From Candidatus Binatia bacterium (GTDB lineage: Bacteria; Desulfobacterota; Binatia; Bin18), in contig OX638322.1 in NCBI GenBank assembly GCA_951812575.1, positions 3,223,925 through 3,287,924 on the forward strand: 64,000 bases of DNA, given 5' to 3'. Within the stretch, counting starts at the first letter, position 1. Every line of letters begins with the position of its first letter. Positions 8,614 through 17,279 of this stretch are shown one piece after another. The notes beneath the pieces were generated by a model. That model was given only the letters and a program-made list of their open reading frames with translations, did not search any database and was not told the DNA's origin. The translations under genes were made by a program, and so were the position numbers.

Positions 8614-9927
8614 CTACTGGACCTGCCTGATTGAGGTCCGTAGAAAAACGAACCCGACCACGACGACCATGGCGCTACTCATAACGATACAGGTCGTCAG
8701 GGGACCGATAGCGTCGACCAGGACACCGGATAAAGGAGCGCCGAGTATGCCGGCGGCTCCCATAAAACCGATGGTATAGACGGAGAGCACGCGAGCGCGA
8801 TTGGCGACGCTGGCCTGCTCCTGATACACGGTCCGGCCGGCGTTGATGAAGAGGGCCGCACTCACCCCCCAGGCGCACACGGTCAGCATGGTGCCCCAAA
8901 AGGGCAAGCCGAACGAAACCATGAAGAGGCAGCCCGCGCCGAAGAGGAGGGCCACGATCTGGGCTTCGCCCTTATGCCGAATCCCGCCCGCCCAGAGCAT
9001 GCCCAGGGAGCCAAGAATTGTTCCCAGCGGAAAGGCCATATTGAGGTAGGCCAGTTGGTCCACCCCGCCGTGGTAAAAGTCGCGGACTAAAAGGGGCAGG
9101 ACCACCAGGAAGGGGCCAATAAAGAAAACGCCGACTGCGACCGCGAGTAGCAGTGTGGCCGAGAGGGCCGGAGACTGGCGGACCTCTCGCACCCCTTCAA
9201 TCACGTCCGAGAGATGCAGACTGCCCTGTGACTGACGTTTCTTCGGGCTGGACAGCTTCCGTAACGGAAGAATACCGGCCAGCAGCACCAGACTGTGCAG
9301 GCCCAGGGCCGGAACCGTCCCGACCCAGCGTGCCGTCCCTGCCAGCAGAGAGCCGAGTATTTGCATGCTCCACTGTGTCATGGTCATCCCGGTCACCGAG
9401 CGCAACATATTGGCGCCCGCGACCTGAGAGAGTTGCGCGTCGCGGGTGGGCATGACAAACGCCTGGACCGTGCCCATGCCAATGGCGTAGGCGATGAGGA
9501 GGGGAATGGACAACCAGTCGTTGGCAACGGCCAGGAAGAGGCCGGCGGAAATACCGCTCGCAACCAGGTGCAGGAGCATCAGCAGACGCCGTTGGTCATA
9601 GCGGTCGGCAATGGTTCCGCCGGGCAGAGCCAAAAGCACGGCCGGAATCATCATCGCGCTCTGGGTGATCCCGACCCATTCCGCCTCGGCATTGAGAACG
9701 CCGACCACCAACCAGGAAAACAGAACGTTTTGCATCCCAATGGCCATGAACCAGCTGCCGGTTCCGGCCAGAAACCAGAAATAGGGCGTTGGCATATAGA
9801 CCGGTGAGCGCGATTGACCGGAAGACGGGGGAAGGCCCTGAGAGGCGTCAGGAGGAGCCGAAGGGGAGGGTGCTGTGTTTGGTGAAGAGGCGTGCGACAA
9901 TGCGAGTGTCCTTGATGGTTTGAGCAA
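8614..9927 (-). CDS. MFS transporter (EntS / MFS_3-like)
   Basis: 437 residues from a TTG at 9927; an ATG at 9795 would remove a Ser/Pro-rich leader of 44 residues. Neither start has a good ribosome site, so the N-terminus is uncertain. Twelve hydrophobic segments are visible, with the loop 2-3 motif GGTIADRYDQRRLL and the second-half copy weak. The closest family feeling is the EntS/MefA efflux group. Substrate unknown. Divergent from the sugar dehydrogenase gene at 10057. Confidence 0.8.
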   Translation of the reverse strand: MLKPSRTLALSHASSPNTAPSPSAPPDASQGLPPSSGQSRSPVYMPTPYFWFLAGTGSWFMAIGMQNVLFSWLVVGVLNAEAEWVGITQSAMMIPAVLLALPGGTIADRYDQRRLLMLLHLVASGISAGLFLAVANDWLSIPLLIAYAIGMGTVQAFVMPTRDAQLSQVAGANMLRSVTGMTMTQWSMQILGSLLAGTARWVGTVPALGLHSLVLLAGILPLRKLSSPKKRQSQGSLHLSDVIEGVREVRQSPALSATLLLAVAVGVFFIGPFLVVLPLLVRDFYHGGVDQLAYLNMAFPLGTILGSLGMLWAGGIRHKGEAQIVALLFGAGCLFMVSFGLPFWGTMLTVCAWGVSAALFINAGRTVYQEQASVANRARVLSVYTIGFMGAAGILGAPLSGVLVDAIGPLTTCIVMSSAMVVVVGFVFLRTSIRQVQ

Positions 9928-10056
9928 GGTCGTTGTAGAAAGATGAGCGACGGCAGCATAGCGGACCAGGGTCGCTCAAGCGAGGGGGAAGCGCCCTGTC
10001 CTTGTCGAATACCAGGGCGGGTAGCCCTCGGAATGTGTGCAGGCGGGAGTCTGAAG

Positions 10057-11169
10057 ATGGTTTTCGGACGGATGTGTATCCTGATTGGTCTCTTGATCGC
10101 AGTTGGAGCAAGCCTTGCCCAGGCTCAGTCTTCTCCGTTGGCTCGGATTTCTCTGCCACCCGGCTTTCAGATCGCCGTGTACGCGCCCCGCGTCCCAAAT
10201 GCGCGCGCGCTTGCCCTGGGAGATCAGGGGACGGTTTTTGTCGGCACCCAGCGCGCGGGAAAAGTCTATGCGGTGGTTGATCGTAATCAGGACCAGCGGG
10301 CTGATGAGGTGCATACGCTTGCCGAGAGCTTATTCATGCCGAGTGGCGTGGCCTTTCGTGACGGTGCGCTATATGTGGCCGAGGTCAACCGCATTCTCCG
10401 TTTTGATGCTATTGAGTCGCGGCTCAGTAACCCGCCCCCGCCGGTTGTGGTGAACGATACGCTTCCGCGTGACAGATGGCACGGCTGGAAGTTTATTGGG
10501 TTCGGACCCGATAATTTATTATACGTCCCCGTCGGTGCCCCGTGTAATGTGTGTACCAAGAGCGACTCCCGCTATGCCTCGATTCTGCGTATGAAGCCGG
10601 ACGGCAGCGGGCTGGAAAACTTTGCCCGCGGCGTGCGTAACACCGTCGGGTTTGACTGGCATCCTGAAACCCGGGAACTCTGGTTCACGGACAACGGGCG
10701 GGACTGGCTGGGCGACGATTCCCCGCCGTGTGAACTCAATCATGCCCCGCAGCCCGGCTTGCACTTCGGATTTCCGTACTGCCACGGTAGCAGCATCCCC
10801 GACCCGGACTTTGGGTCGGAGCGGCCCTGCAGCGCATTGACCCCCCCCGCGCAGGAACTCGGACCCCATGTCGCGCCCCTGGGTATGCGCTTTTATACGG
10901 GCTCGATGTTCCCGACTGCCTACCGGAATCAGATTTTTATTGCCGAACACGGCTCGTGGAACCGCAGCACCCCGATTGGCTATCGGGTGATGCTGGTCCG
11001 CCTGGAGAACAATACCGCAACGAGCTACGAAGTCTTTGCCGAAGGCTGGCTCCAGAAAGACGGAGCCTGGGGGCGTCCGGTTGATGTCCTGGTGATGCCG
11101 GATGGGGCGCTGCTGGTATCCGACGACCGCGCCGGGGTGATTTATCGGATCAGCTATCAGGGCGAGTAG
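10057..11169 (+). CDS. PQQ-type soluble sugar (sorbosone/aldose) dehydrogenase
   Basis: 370 residues from the ATG at 10057 (GGGAG upstream), giving a proper signal peptide (FGRMCILIGLLIAVGASLAQAQ, cleaved after AQA); the upstream in-frame extension lacks this logic. The six-bladed propeller carries the family residues RDRWHGWKFIGF (catalytic His), ARGVRNTVGFDWHP, FTDNGRDWLGDD (metal-binding loop), and HGSWNRS. Expected to oxidise aldoses in the periplasm with PQQ; no PQQ synthesis genes are in the window. Four Cys (PCNVCTK, PPCELN) may form disulfides. Confidence 0.83.
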   Translation: MVFGRMCILIGLLIAVGASLAQAQSSPLARISLPPGFQIAVYAPRVPNARALALGDQGTVFVGTQRAGKVYAVVDRNQDQRADEVHTLAESLFMPSGVAFRDGALYVAEVNRILRFDAIESRLSNPPPPVVVNDTLPRDRWHGWKFIGFGPDNLLYVPVGAPCNVCTKSDSRYASILRMKPDGSGLENFARGVRNTVGFDWHPETRELWFTDNGRDWLGDDSPPCELNHAPQPGLHFGFPYCHGSSIPDPDFGSERPCSALTPPAQELGPHVAPLGMRFYTGSMFPTAYRNQIFIAEHGSWNRSTPIGYRVMLVRLENNTATSYEVFAEGWLQKDGAWGRPVDVLVMPDGALLVSDDRAGVIYRISYQGE

Positions 11170-11204
11170 ACGGTCAGGTCTGCTCGAAAGGATTGGAAGG
11201 CTGC

Positions 11205-11711
11205 ATGTCCGACGTACCGAGTGACATACAGATACGGCTGCTGACTGAGAGCGACCGTGGGGCCGCCCTGGCCGTCATTAATACTGCGGCGCGCTGGTAC
11301 CAGGAATTTTTGCCCGCCGAGGAATATCATGACCCGGAGATGACGCTCGACGACTGGGCAAAAGAAGCGAAACGGCTCAGCTGGTATGGAGCTTTCGGCC
11401 CGGATACGCTCCTTGGCGTGATGGGCCTGGAATATGTCAAAGACGTTGCGCTTCTGCGTCATGCGTATATCCTGCCCGACCGGCAGCGGAGCGGGATTGG
11501 CTCTCTTCTACGGGTATACATAGAGCGGCAGATTCACGGAGTGGGCCGCATCGTGATTGGCACCTATGCCGGCAATTACAAAGCGCGGAACGCGCTGGAA
11601 GCCGCCGGTTATACGCTCTCGGCGAGCTCGGAGGCCGTCCTCCGGGCATATTACGATATCCCCGAAGATCGCCTCCAGTCTTCTGTTACGTACGAGAAAG
11701 AGATCGGGTGA
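11205..11711 (+). CDS. GNAT family N-acetyltransferase
   Basis: 168 residues from the ATG at 11205 (GGAAGG six bases upstream). Standard GNAT fold: acceptor-binding start IQIRLLTESDRGAALAVI, strand 4 (LLRHAYILPDRQ), acetyl-CoA pyrophosphate loop RQRSGIGSLL, and a late NYKARNALEAAGY. Substrate unknown. It follows the sugar dehydrogenase by 35 bases and may be cotranscribed. Confidence 0.83.
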   Translation: MSDVPSDIQIRLLTESDRGAALAVINTAARWYQEFLPAEEYHDPEMTLDDWAKEAKRLSWYGAFGPDTLLGVMGLEYVKDVALLRHAYILPDRQRSGIGSLLRVYIERQIHGVGRIVIGTYAGNYKARNALEAAGYTLSASSEAVLRAYYDIPEDRLQSSVTYEKEIG

Positions 11712-11749
11712 GCAGCGCTTGTATGTGAAGTCAGAGAAGGACAAACCGC

Positions 11750-12895
11750 TCAGCCGGATGCCCTGAGCGAGTCCGCTTCGAGTGTTCGTGGACGGCGGAC
11801 TCCTTCACGTTCGAGAAGGGGAACGACGGTGGCAATAAAGTCTTGCAGCTCTTCTTCGACATGTCTGAACGTCAAGCCGACCGCATCGGCACCGGCCGCG
11901 TGAAACTGGGCGAGTGCGTGGGCAACTTGCTCCGGGGTTCCAATCAGCTTGCCGCTGCCGACCCCGAGAATAACGCTCCGCAGCATGTCTTCGACCGAAA
12001 CGCCCTGGCCCAGGGTCGAGGCGACTGTGCCCACCGTTTGGCCGGTTAAGGTTTCCAGCCACTCTCGGGCACTGTCGAACTCCGCGTGTGCAAATATCTC
12101 TTCGATTTCCGCGTGGGCGGCTTCTTCCGTGTCGCGGCATAAGACAAAGAGGTAGATGATCACCTTCACCTCACGGCCTTGTTTGGCCGCACGGGAACGC
12201 ACATCGGCCACTTCCTCGGCCAGGAGTTCCGGTGCCTGGGCTCCGGCAAAATACCAGTCGCAATACTGGGCGGCAAAATCCCGGCCAACCGGCGAACTCC
12301 CGGCATTATACAGGAGCGGCGGCCGGGCCGGTTTCGGATAGCAGGTGCCCTGGCTGATGGAGAAAAACTCGCCCGCATAGTCAAACCAGTCCTCGGTCCA
12401 GAATTTCTTGAGGACCTCGACGAACTCCGTGGACTGGGCATAGCGCTTATCGTGCTCCAGCAGGGGGATGTCAAGCATACGAAAGTCCTGCTCCGCCCAG
12501 CCACTGACGAGGTTCAGCGCCCAGCGGCCGCGGCTGATCTGATCCAGAGTGGCCCCAATCCGGGCCACCATGCCGGGATGATAAAAGGCGGTGTGGACCG
12601 TGGAAATGAGCTGGAGATTCCGGGTGGCCATGGCCAGACCGGCGGCGGTGGTAAACGAGTCGAGCGAATAACTCCAAAAGCGCGCCGGCCCAAAGCCCGC
12701 TCCGCCCCGTTGGGCCATGAAAAAAATCTCGAGCCCGCTCTGGTCGAGGAGTTGCGCAATACGGAGGTTGTAGTCATACGTCGGCTCGGTGCGCTGCTCG
12801 GCGGACGAGACCAGGGCAAAGGCATTTTTACCAAATGAGGGCGCGCAGCCAATGGTGGGGGCGAAGACGCCGAGTTCAAGATGTCGATCACTCAC
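11750..12895 (-). CDS. LLM class flavin-dependent oxidoreductase (RutA/alkanesulfonate monooxygenase-like)
   Basis: 381 residues from a GTG at 12895, chosen because AAGGAG stands seven bases before it. TIM-barrel luciferase fold: LELGVFAPT start, SSAEQRTEPTYDYNLRIAQLLDQ, LISTVHTAFYHPG, GRWALNLVSGWAEQDF, YNAGSSPVGRDFAAQY. The pattern resembles the two-component FMNH2 monooxygenases that open rings or cut C-S bonds. Substrate unknown; no flavin reductase is adjacent. Convergent with the GNAT gene. Confidence 0.83.
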   Translation of the reverse strand: MSDRHLELGVFAPTIGCAPSFGKNAFALVSSAEQRTEPTYDYNLRIAQLLDQSGLEIFFMAQRGGAGFGPARFWSYSLDSFTTAAGLAMATRNLQLISTVHTAFYHPGMVARIGATLDQISRGRWALNLVSGWAEQDFRMLDIPLLEHDKRYAQSTEFVEVLKKFWTEDWFDYAGEFFSISQGTCYPKPARPPLLYNAGSSPVGRDFAAQYCDWYFAGAQAPELLAEEVADVRSRAAKQGREVKVIIYLFVLCRDTEEAAHAEIEEIFAHAEFDSAREWLETLTGQTVGTVASTLGQGVSVEDMLRSVILGVGSGKLIGTPEQVAHALAQFHAAGADAVGLTFRHVEEELQDFIATVVPLLEREGVRRPRTLEADSLRASG

Positions 12896-12940
12896 AGTTT
12901 TTCTCCTTATACGTGTACTCGTCTGCAAGGTCTGCTGGAG

Positions 12941-13447
12941 TCAGGCCGCATCTGTCGGGCCGGATGCGGCCGGCAACGGAAACCAGCGCGGTATGGCCGC
13001 CTGATAGGCTATATAGTCCTCACCAAACCGTTTTCTCAGGGCAGGTTCCTCAATATGAAGCACGAGTGCGCGACCGGCCAGCAGTAGAAACAGCGTATAG
13101 AGCAAGACGTGGACGGACGGAAACCAGACGATCTGGCCACACAGCATGGCAAACAGACCGACCAGCATGGGATGCTGAATATGGGCATACGGACCGGCAA
13201 CAACCATGCGCTGGGGTGGATCGAGTGGGAACGGAGTGCCGTCGCCACGTCGAACAAGATAATACGCCGCCGAAAAGAGTAAAGCTCCTCCCCCCAGGCA
13301 GAGGAGAAAGCCGAACAGGGAAAACAGAGCCGAGAGGGGCAGCGGGGCTACGGCCTCAAGCGGCCGCAGTTTCCAGGGCAGATAGCCGACCAGGAAGCCG
13401 GGGATGACAAGCGTGTACACCGTAGCGCGGAGCCGGAGGGACAGCAT
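12941..13447 (-). CDS. Isoprenylcysteine carboxyl methyltransferase-like membrane protein
   Basis: 168 residues with four to five membrane segments. The C-terminal half holds the ICMT/PEMT signature GPYAHIQHPM and the closing EEPALRKRFGEDYIAYQA, which forms the SAM pocket at the membrane face. Bacterial members methylate unknown lipids or small molecules, since bacteria do not make prenylated CaaX proteins. Located 45 bases downstream of the LLM monooxygenase start codon's upstream side, same strand. Confidence 0.8.
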   Translation of the reverse strand: MLSLRLRATVYTLVIPGFLVGYLPWKLRPLEAVAPLPLSALFSLFGFLLCLGGGALLFSAAYYLVRRGDGTPFPLDPPQRMVVAGPYAHIQHPMLVGLFAMLCGQIVWFPSVHVLLYTLFLLLAGRALVLHIEEPALRKRFGEDYIAYQAAIPRWFPLPAASGPTDAA

Positions 13448-13480
13448 GAGATGGTCTCAGGCGTGCGGGACGCGATTCGT

Positions 13481-13506
13481 TTCTCTCTCCCGGAGAGGGA
13501 GGGAGA
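13481..13506. repeat. Interspersed palindromic repeat, family A (short copy)
   Basis: CTCTCCCGGAGAGGGAGGGAG, the core of the 5471 element without its flanks, just beyond the 3' end of the crotonase gene at 13509. Confidence 0.45.
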
Positions 13507-13508
13507 TT

Positions 13509-14282
13509 CTATACTCCACGAAAACGCGGCGGGCGTTTCTCCAGCATGGCCCGCACGCCCTCGTTGGCATCTTCGCTCTTACGCGCCTGACGGACCAGGG
13601 TGTTGAGATCGTCGGAGTCTATATTGTCCCGGAGCGAGATCATACGTAGGATGCTCTTTTTCATGCCGGCCAGAGACAGCGGTGCGTTGGCGGCAATCGT
13701 TCGGGCCAGTGCCAGCGTAGCCGCTTCCAACTCGTCGGCAGAGACGAGTTGATGCACCATGCCGATTTCATACGCCCGCTGGGCGTTTACCGGCTGGCCG
13801 GTGAGCAGAATCTGCTTGGTGAAGGCCGGGCCAACAATCTCGACGAGTTTCTGACCTAAGCGAAACGGAACAATGAGCCCCAGCCGGGCCAGGGGCATGC
13901 CAAACCGGGCGACTTCCGAGACCACGCGCAGATCACAGTGCAGGGCGAGTTCACAGCCGCCGGCCAGGGCATCGCCCTGGACCATGGCAATGGTCGGATG
14001 GCGGGACGTTTCGATTTTTCCGAGCAGCTCGATAATCCCGGTTTCCGCATCTTCGTCGCTCTGCTGGCGGGCGTTTAACTCCCGCAAGTCCAGGCCGGCA
14101 CAAAAGGCTTTCCCTTCACCGCGGACGATAATCGCGCGGACATCGGTGTTGGTCTCCAGTTCGCTAAAATAATGCTCCAGCCCCTCCAGCACCGCCGTGT
14201 TCATGGCGTTCCGCTTTTCCGGGCGGTTCAGGGTAATGGTTGCGATGCCTTCGTGGATTGAGCACAGGATTTCTTCAGCCAC
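13509..14282 (-). CDS. Enoyl-CoA hydratase/isomerase (crotonase) family protein
   Basis: 257 residues from a GTG at 14282, preferred over the ATG at 14306 because AAGGAGG lies five bases before the GTG. Crotonase motifs: LNRPEKRNAMN, oxyanion-hole loops EGKAFCAGLDL and GDALAGGCELALHCD. The first catalytic Glu (GGCE) is kept, while the second (usually PE in the next loop) is replaced in MPLARLGLIVP. So it may be an isomerase, thioesterase or other crotonase rather than a plain hydratase. It stands alone on the minus strand. Confidence 0.83.
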   Translation of the reverse strand: MAEEILCSIHEGIATITLNRPEKRNAMNTAVLEGLEHYFSELETNTDVRAIIVRGEGKAFCAGLDLRELNARQQSDEDAETGIIELLGKIETSRHPTIAMVQGDALAGGCELALHCDLRVVSEVARFGMPLARLGLIVPFRLGQKLVEIVGPAFTKQILLTGQPVNAQRAYEIGMVHQLVSADELEAATLALARTIAANAPLSLAGMKKSILRMISLRDNIDSDDLNTLVRQARKSEDANEGVRAMLEKRPPRFRGV

Positions 14283-14421
14283 ACGCGCCTCCTTAAGAGC
14301 GGACATAGACGTGCGCCTAGCTAAACGGTTTCTCCGAGGGAGGTCAAGATGACGGAACGGAGGGATATCGTTCCTGTACGGATAAACCGCTGATTCGTAG
14401 TAGGGCTTATTTTGAGAGCGC

Positions 14422-14823
14422 CTACACCAGCGGGCGGCTGTTGAGACTTGGGGGAGGGGTGGGAGGATTGGGGTCGTCAGGCTCCTGCTGGGTGTCAGCC
14501 GAGTCGGTCAGAAAGACAATCTCCGCCAGCAGACCGGTCACCAGAAAGAGGAGAACGGCGCTGCCCCAGTAAGCGCTGTGCAGGGCGTAAAACGCGCCAA
14601 TCGAGAGCACGGCGGCGGTGATGGCGCACACGATGGACAGCCGGGGTGGGAGCCGCACCGGCTTTTTGTAGCGGGCCGGGAGAAGCCCGATCAGGAGTCC
14701 GAATGGGCCGATCAATACGCCTCCAATCAGCCGGCCTTGCCACTCCCGGCCCTTGCTGGCCGCAATGCAGGCCGACAGGATCGCGCACAGGAGCCAGAGA
14801 CCGATGAAGACGAGGAGTTTCAT
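14422..14823 (-). CDS. Small membrane protein, unknown
   Basis: 133 residues with four hydrophobic segments (about residues 2-20, 33-48, 63-82, 88-108) and a Pro-rich tail (PDDPNPPTPPPS). The residues between the first two segments, AASKGREWQGRLIGG, recall small phage-shock or superinfection-like membrane proteins but I do not recognise a family. No strong ribosome site precedes the ATG. Follows the DUF2442 gene by 18 bases on the same strand. Confidence 0.6.
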   Translation of the reverse strand: MKLLVFIGLWLLCAILSACIAASKGREWQGRLIGGVLIGPFGLLIGLLPARYKKPVRLPPRLSIVCAITAAVLSIGAFYALHSAYWGSAVLLFLVTGLLAEIVFLTDSADTQQEPDDPNPPTPPPSLNSRPLV

Positions 14824-14841
14824 TCAACAGTCGCGGATATA

Positions 14842-15159
14842 CTACACCGACTGACTTCCAGACTTCGCCCGCCCTTCCAGCCATTTCTTTAACGATTGTT
14901 GACTCTCACCTGACTTTCGTCCAACTAAAATGCCAGAGATGCTCAGGTCTTCATCGAGATCAGGCCAATGGATGAGCGTCCCATCACCAATAATCTCAAA
15001 GTTCTTTCGCTCCTCTGGGGTGCCGTGCCATAGGCGTGCGTACCAAGCGAGCGGGACGATGACGGTCCGACCGTCAACAAGGTCAACCGTAAGGGAGTCG
15101 TCCTCAATAGCGACTCTCTGAGCCCGCGCCTCTTCAATCTCCATGGCCGAAGAAGTCAT
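14842..15159 (-). CDS. DUF2442 domain protein, candidate antitoxin-like partner
   Basis: 105 residues, ATG with GGAGGG seven bases upstream. The PF10387 (DUF2442) core is visible: LTVDLVDGRTVIVPLAWYARL, then FEIIGDGTLIHWPDLDEDLSISGIL. The gene overlaps the upstream DUF4160 gene by 26 bases. DUF4160-DUF2442 pairs recur in many genomes and are suspected toxin-antitoxin modules, without firm proof that I know of. The last 20 residues are basic and Ser-rich. Confidence 0.8.
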   Translation of the reverse strand: MTSSAMEIEEARAQRVAIEDDSLTVDLVDGRTVIVPLAWYARLWHGTPEERKNFEIIGDGTLIHWPDLDEDLSISGILVGRKSGESQQSLKKWLEGRAKSGSQSV

Positions 15160-15376
15160 GCCAACCCTCCAGGAAATACTCTCTTTCTTCGTTTACTAGT
15201 CTTGCAATAGTGTTGAGTTCCGTCCGACTGAAACCTCCTGTCTTTTGCAGGGCCATAGGGTCAAGCCAAAATTTCGCGACCATGCGCTCCCGTTGGACAT
15301 GAATATGTGGCGGCTCGTTATGGTCAAGCGCGACGAAAAAGAATCGATACGGCCCTCTTTTTAGTACAGTCGGCAT
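15134..15376 (-). CDS. DUF4160 domain protein, partner of DUF2442
   Basis: 80 residues. Matches PF13711 (DUF4160): MPTVLKRGPYRFFFV, then NEPPHIHVQRERMVAKFWLDP, and a C-terminal helix EREYFLEGWHDFF. The PHIHV motif is the family's signature. First gene of the overlapping two-gene unit with DUF2442, which suggests a small addiction or stress module. Surrounding genes are ordinary chromosomal ones. Confidence 0.8.
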   Translation of the reverse strand: MPTVLKRGPYRFFFVALDHNEPPHIHVQRERMVAKFWLDPMALQKTGGFSRTELNTIARLVNEEREYFLEGWHDFFGHGD

Positions 15377-15473
15377 TTTTTAGCATAACCATGTAAGTGG
15401 TAACTCATGTACTTTGCCACTGCTCGTGAGGCTAAACCAACAGTGGTTTCCGTCTCTGCATCAATGTGAAGAA

Positions 15474-15944
15474 TTATTCATTGAACTTCCAGGTGTTTTC
15501 TGCCGTGCCGCTGATCTTCCAACGCGGCACGACGATGTTGGCCTCGTTGGTCTGCTCATATTCCACGCTGACGGGCAGACCGATGGCCACGTCTTCTTCA
15601 TCGTCCAGCATGACCCCGCCGACGCGGACGAGCGAGCCATCGGCTTCGTGACAGTCGTCCAACTCAATCAGGCCGACAACATAGGGGACCGCTTCGACAA
15701 AGGCGCCCAGGATGGGCTGGGTCACGACGATATAGCTGTGGAGCACGCCGGTTCCGGCGGTCTCAAACCAGCCGAGGTCCATGGAGTTGCATTTATTGCA
15801 GGCAGGGAAGGGCGGAAACCATTTGTGTCCGCAGTCCTGGCACTGGCGTACGAGGTATTTGTGCTCTTTGGTGGCCATCCACCATTCCACGGTGTCGAAG
15901 TCGGGCGTGATTGTGATTTTACTGTAATCAATCGGACCAGGCAT
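15474..15944 (-). CDS. Zinc-ribbon OB-fold (DUF35) protein, partner of thiolase-like protein
   Basis: 156 residues from the ATG at 15944 (GGAG eight bases upstream). N-terminal helix then a four-Cys rubredoxin-like zinc ribbon (CQDCGHKWFPPFPACNKC), then an OB fold with GTGVLHSYIVVTQP and VPYVVGLIELDD. DUF35 proteins bind thiolase-superfamily partners as acyl-CoA handling subunits, as in HMG-CoA synthase/thiolase complexes and the steroid aldolase Ltp2-ChsH2. The gene starts 13 bases after the thiolase-like stop, so the two very probably form a complex. Last gene of the five-gene catabolic operon. Confidence 0.87.
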   Translation of the reverse strand: MPGPIDYSKITITPDFDTVEWWMATKEHKYLVRQCQDCGHKWFPPFPACNKCNSMDLGWFETAGTGVLHSYIVVTQPILGAFVEAVPYVVGLIELDDCHEADGSLVRVGGVMLDDEEDVAIGLPVSVEYEQTNEANIVVPRWKISGTAENTWKFNE

Positions 15945-15957
15945 AACCAGCGCTCCT

Positions 15958-17187
15958 TCAGGCTGAAATCCCGCGCAGAATGGCGGAACTCGACATGGTT
16001 TCCGTTCCCCAACCGAGACAGGCCGCAATGCGGGCGTCTTTCACCTGACGACAGCCGGCCTGACGGCCGTAGCTGTGTTTGCCCTCTGCCCAGCCCGGAC
16101 AGGCGTCATCGGCGCGGTGACGGAGTTGGCGCACATTTTCAATCACCATGCTCACCCCGTGGGTATAGCCCTCGGACAAATGTCCCCCGGAGAGGTTGGA
16201 CGGCAGTTCGTGGTCAATCTGCAACCGGCCGCCTTTCACAAACTCACCCGCCTCGCCCTTGCCGCAGAAACCGTAGGCTTCGAGCTGAATCAGGGTGGTG
16301 AAGGTGAACGCGTCGTAGCACGAAATCAGGTTTACGTCTTTTTGACTGATCCCGGCCATGCCGAACAAACGCTTACGGCCGTAATTCCCGGCGACGTAGT
16401 GGATCTCCGGGCGCGAGTAGTTCCAGGCCGCGTTGGGAGCCATGGTCCGCCCCGTCCCGCCCATAATGAAAACCGGCGGCTGGCGCAGATCATAGGCACG
16501 CTCACGCGAAGTGACAATGAGACAGGCCGAGACATCGGTTTCGAGGCAGCAGTCGAGCAGGCGCAGCGGCTTGACCACCCAGCGTGAATTCTGGTGATCT
16601 TCAATCGTAATGGGGTGGCGCATGACTGCCTTGGGGTTCAGGCTGGCGTGATAGCGATGGGCTACCGCAATTTCAGCCAGCGACCTGGTCGTCGTACCGG
16701 TGTCGCGTAAATAGCGCATGGCAGACATGCCGAAGCGTTGGGCCGGCGAGGTCCAGCCCCAGGGCATCATGAACTGATTATCCTCAGCCGCCCGGGTTGG
16801 TGGCACCGGACCGCTCGGCGCTTGCCCGCCCATGCGTCGCCCGGAGCGCCCGTTCATGGAGCGGAAGATGACCATGGTTTTGCAATAGCCGGCTTCCAGC
16901 AAGCCGATCGTGTTGCCGATCAGGGCTTCGGTACTCGACCCTCCGCCGAGAATATCGACCGAATAGTTGAGCCGCATACCGAGCGACGTGGCGATATGAT
17001 TCGAAGTCGTTGAGTCTCCGGCCTGATAGCTGGTCATGCCGTCGATATCGCGCGGCTCCAGGCCGGCATCGGCCATTGCCTTTTTGACCGCCTCACACGC
17101 CATGGACAAGGTTGTGCGGTTGGATGGACGCATATGCGGCGTTTCTCCCACGCCGACAATGCAGTATTTGTCAGTCAGTGCCCCCAT
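15958..17187 (-). CDS. Thiolase-superfamily protein without nucleophilic Cys, Ltp2-like
   Basis: 409 residues, ATG with AGGAGGG upstream. Overall SCP-2 thiolase/lipid-transfer fold: VGVGETPHMRPSNRTTLSM, DAGLEPRDIDGM. The nucleophilic Cys position reads GGGSS (residues 81-85), so no acyl-enzyme can form. Later loops carry CYDAF (Tyr291) and GGHLSEGYTHG (His336, Tyr341, His343), where thiolases have the GHPxGATG loop. Replacement by Tyr and His is typical of Ltp2-type retro-aldolases, which cleave a tertiary-alcohol acyl-CoA side chain. Paired with a DUF35 partner downstream. Substrate unknown; aldolase activity is inferred. Confidence 0.82.
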   Translation of the reverse strand: MGALTDKYCIVGVGETPHMRPSNRTTLSMACEAVKKAMADAGLEPRDIDGMTSYQAGDSTTSNHIATSLGMRLNYSVDILGGGSSTEALIGNTIGLLEAGYCKTMVIFRSMNGRSGRRMGGQAPSGPVPPTRAAEDNQFMMPWGWTSPAQRFGMSAMRYLRDTGTTTRSLAEIAVAHRYHASLNPKAVMRHPITIEDHQNSRWVVKPLRLLDCCLETDVSACLIVTSRERAYDLRQPPVFIMGGTGRTMAPNAAWNYSRPEIHYVAGNYGRKRLFGMAGISQKDVNLISCYDAFTFTTLIQLEAYGFCGKGEAGEFVKGGRLQIDHELPSNLSGGHLSEGYTHGVSMVIENVRQLRHRADDACPGWAEGKHSYGRQAGCRQVKDARIAACLGWGTETMSSSAILRGISA

Positions 17188-17230
17188 ACTTCCCTCCTGT
17201 TCCCCCGGTTTCAGTTCACACGGTGTTCCG

Positions 17231-17271
17231 TCCCCTCCTGGGAGGGGTGGCCGCAGGCCGAGGTGGGTTCC
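17231..17271. repeat. Interspersed palindromic repeat, family B
   Basis: CCCCTCC (17232-17238) and GGAGGGG (17241-17247) with a 2-base loop, then TGGCCGCAGGCCGAGGTGGGTT. This composite GC-rich element lies between the thiolase-like and LLM genes of the operon, so it is transcribed and may affect mRNA stability. Confidence 0.55.
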
Positions 17272-17279
17272 TCTTTCTC

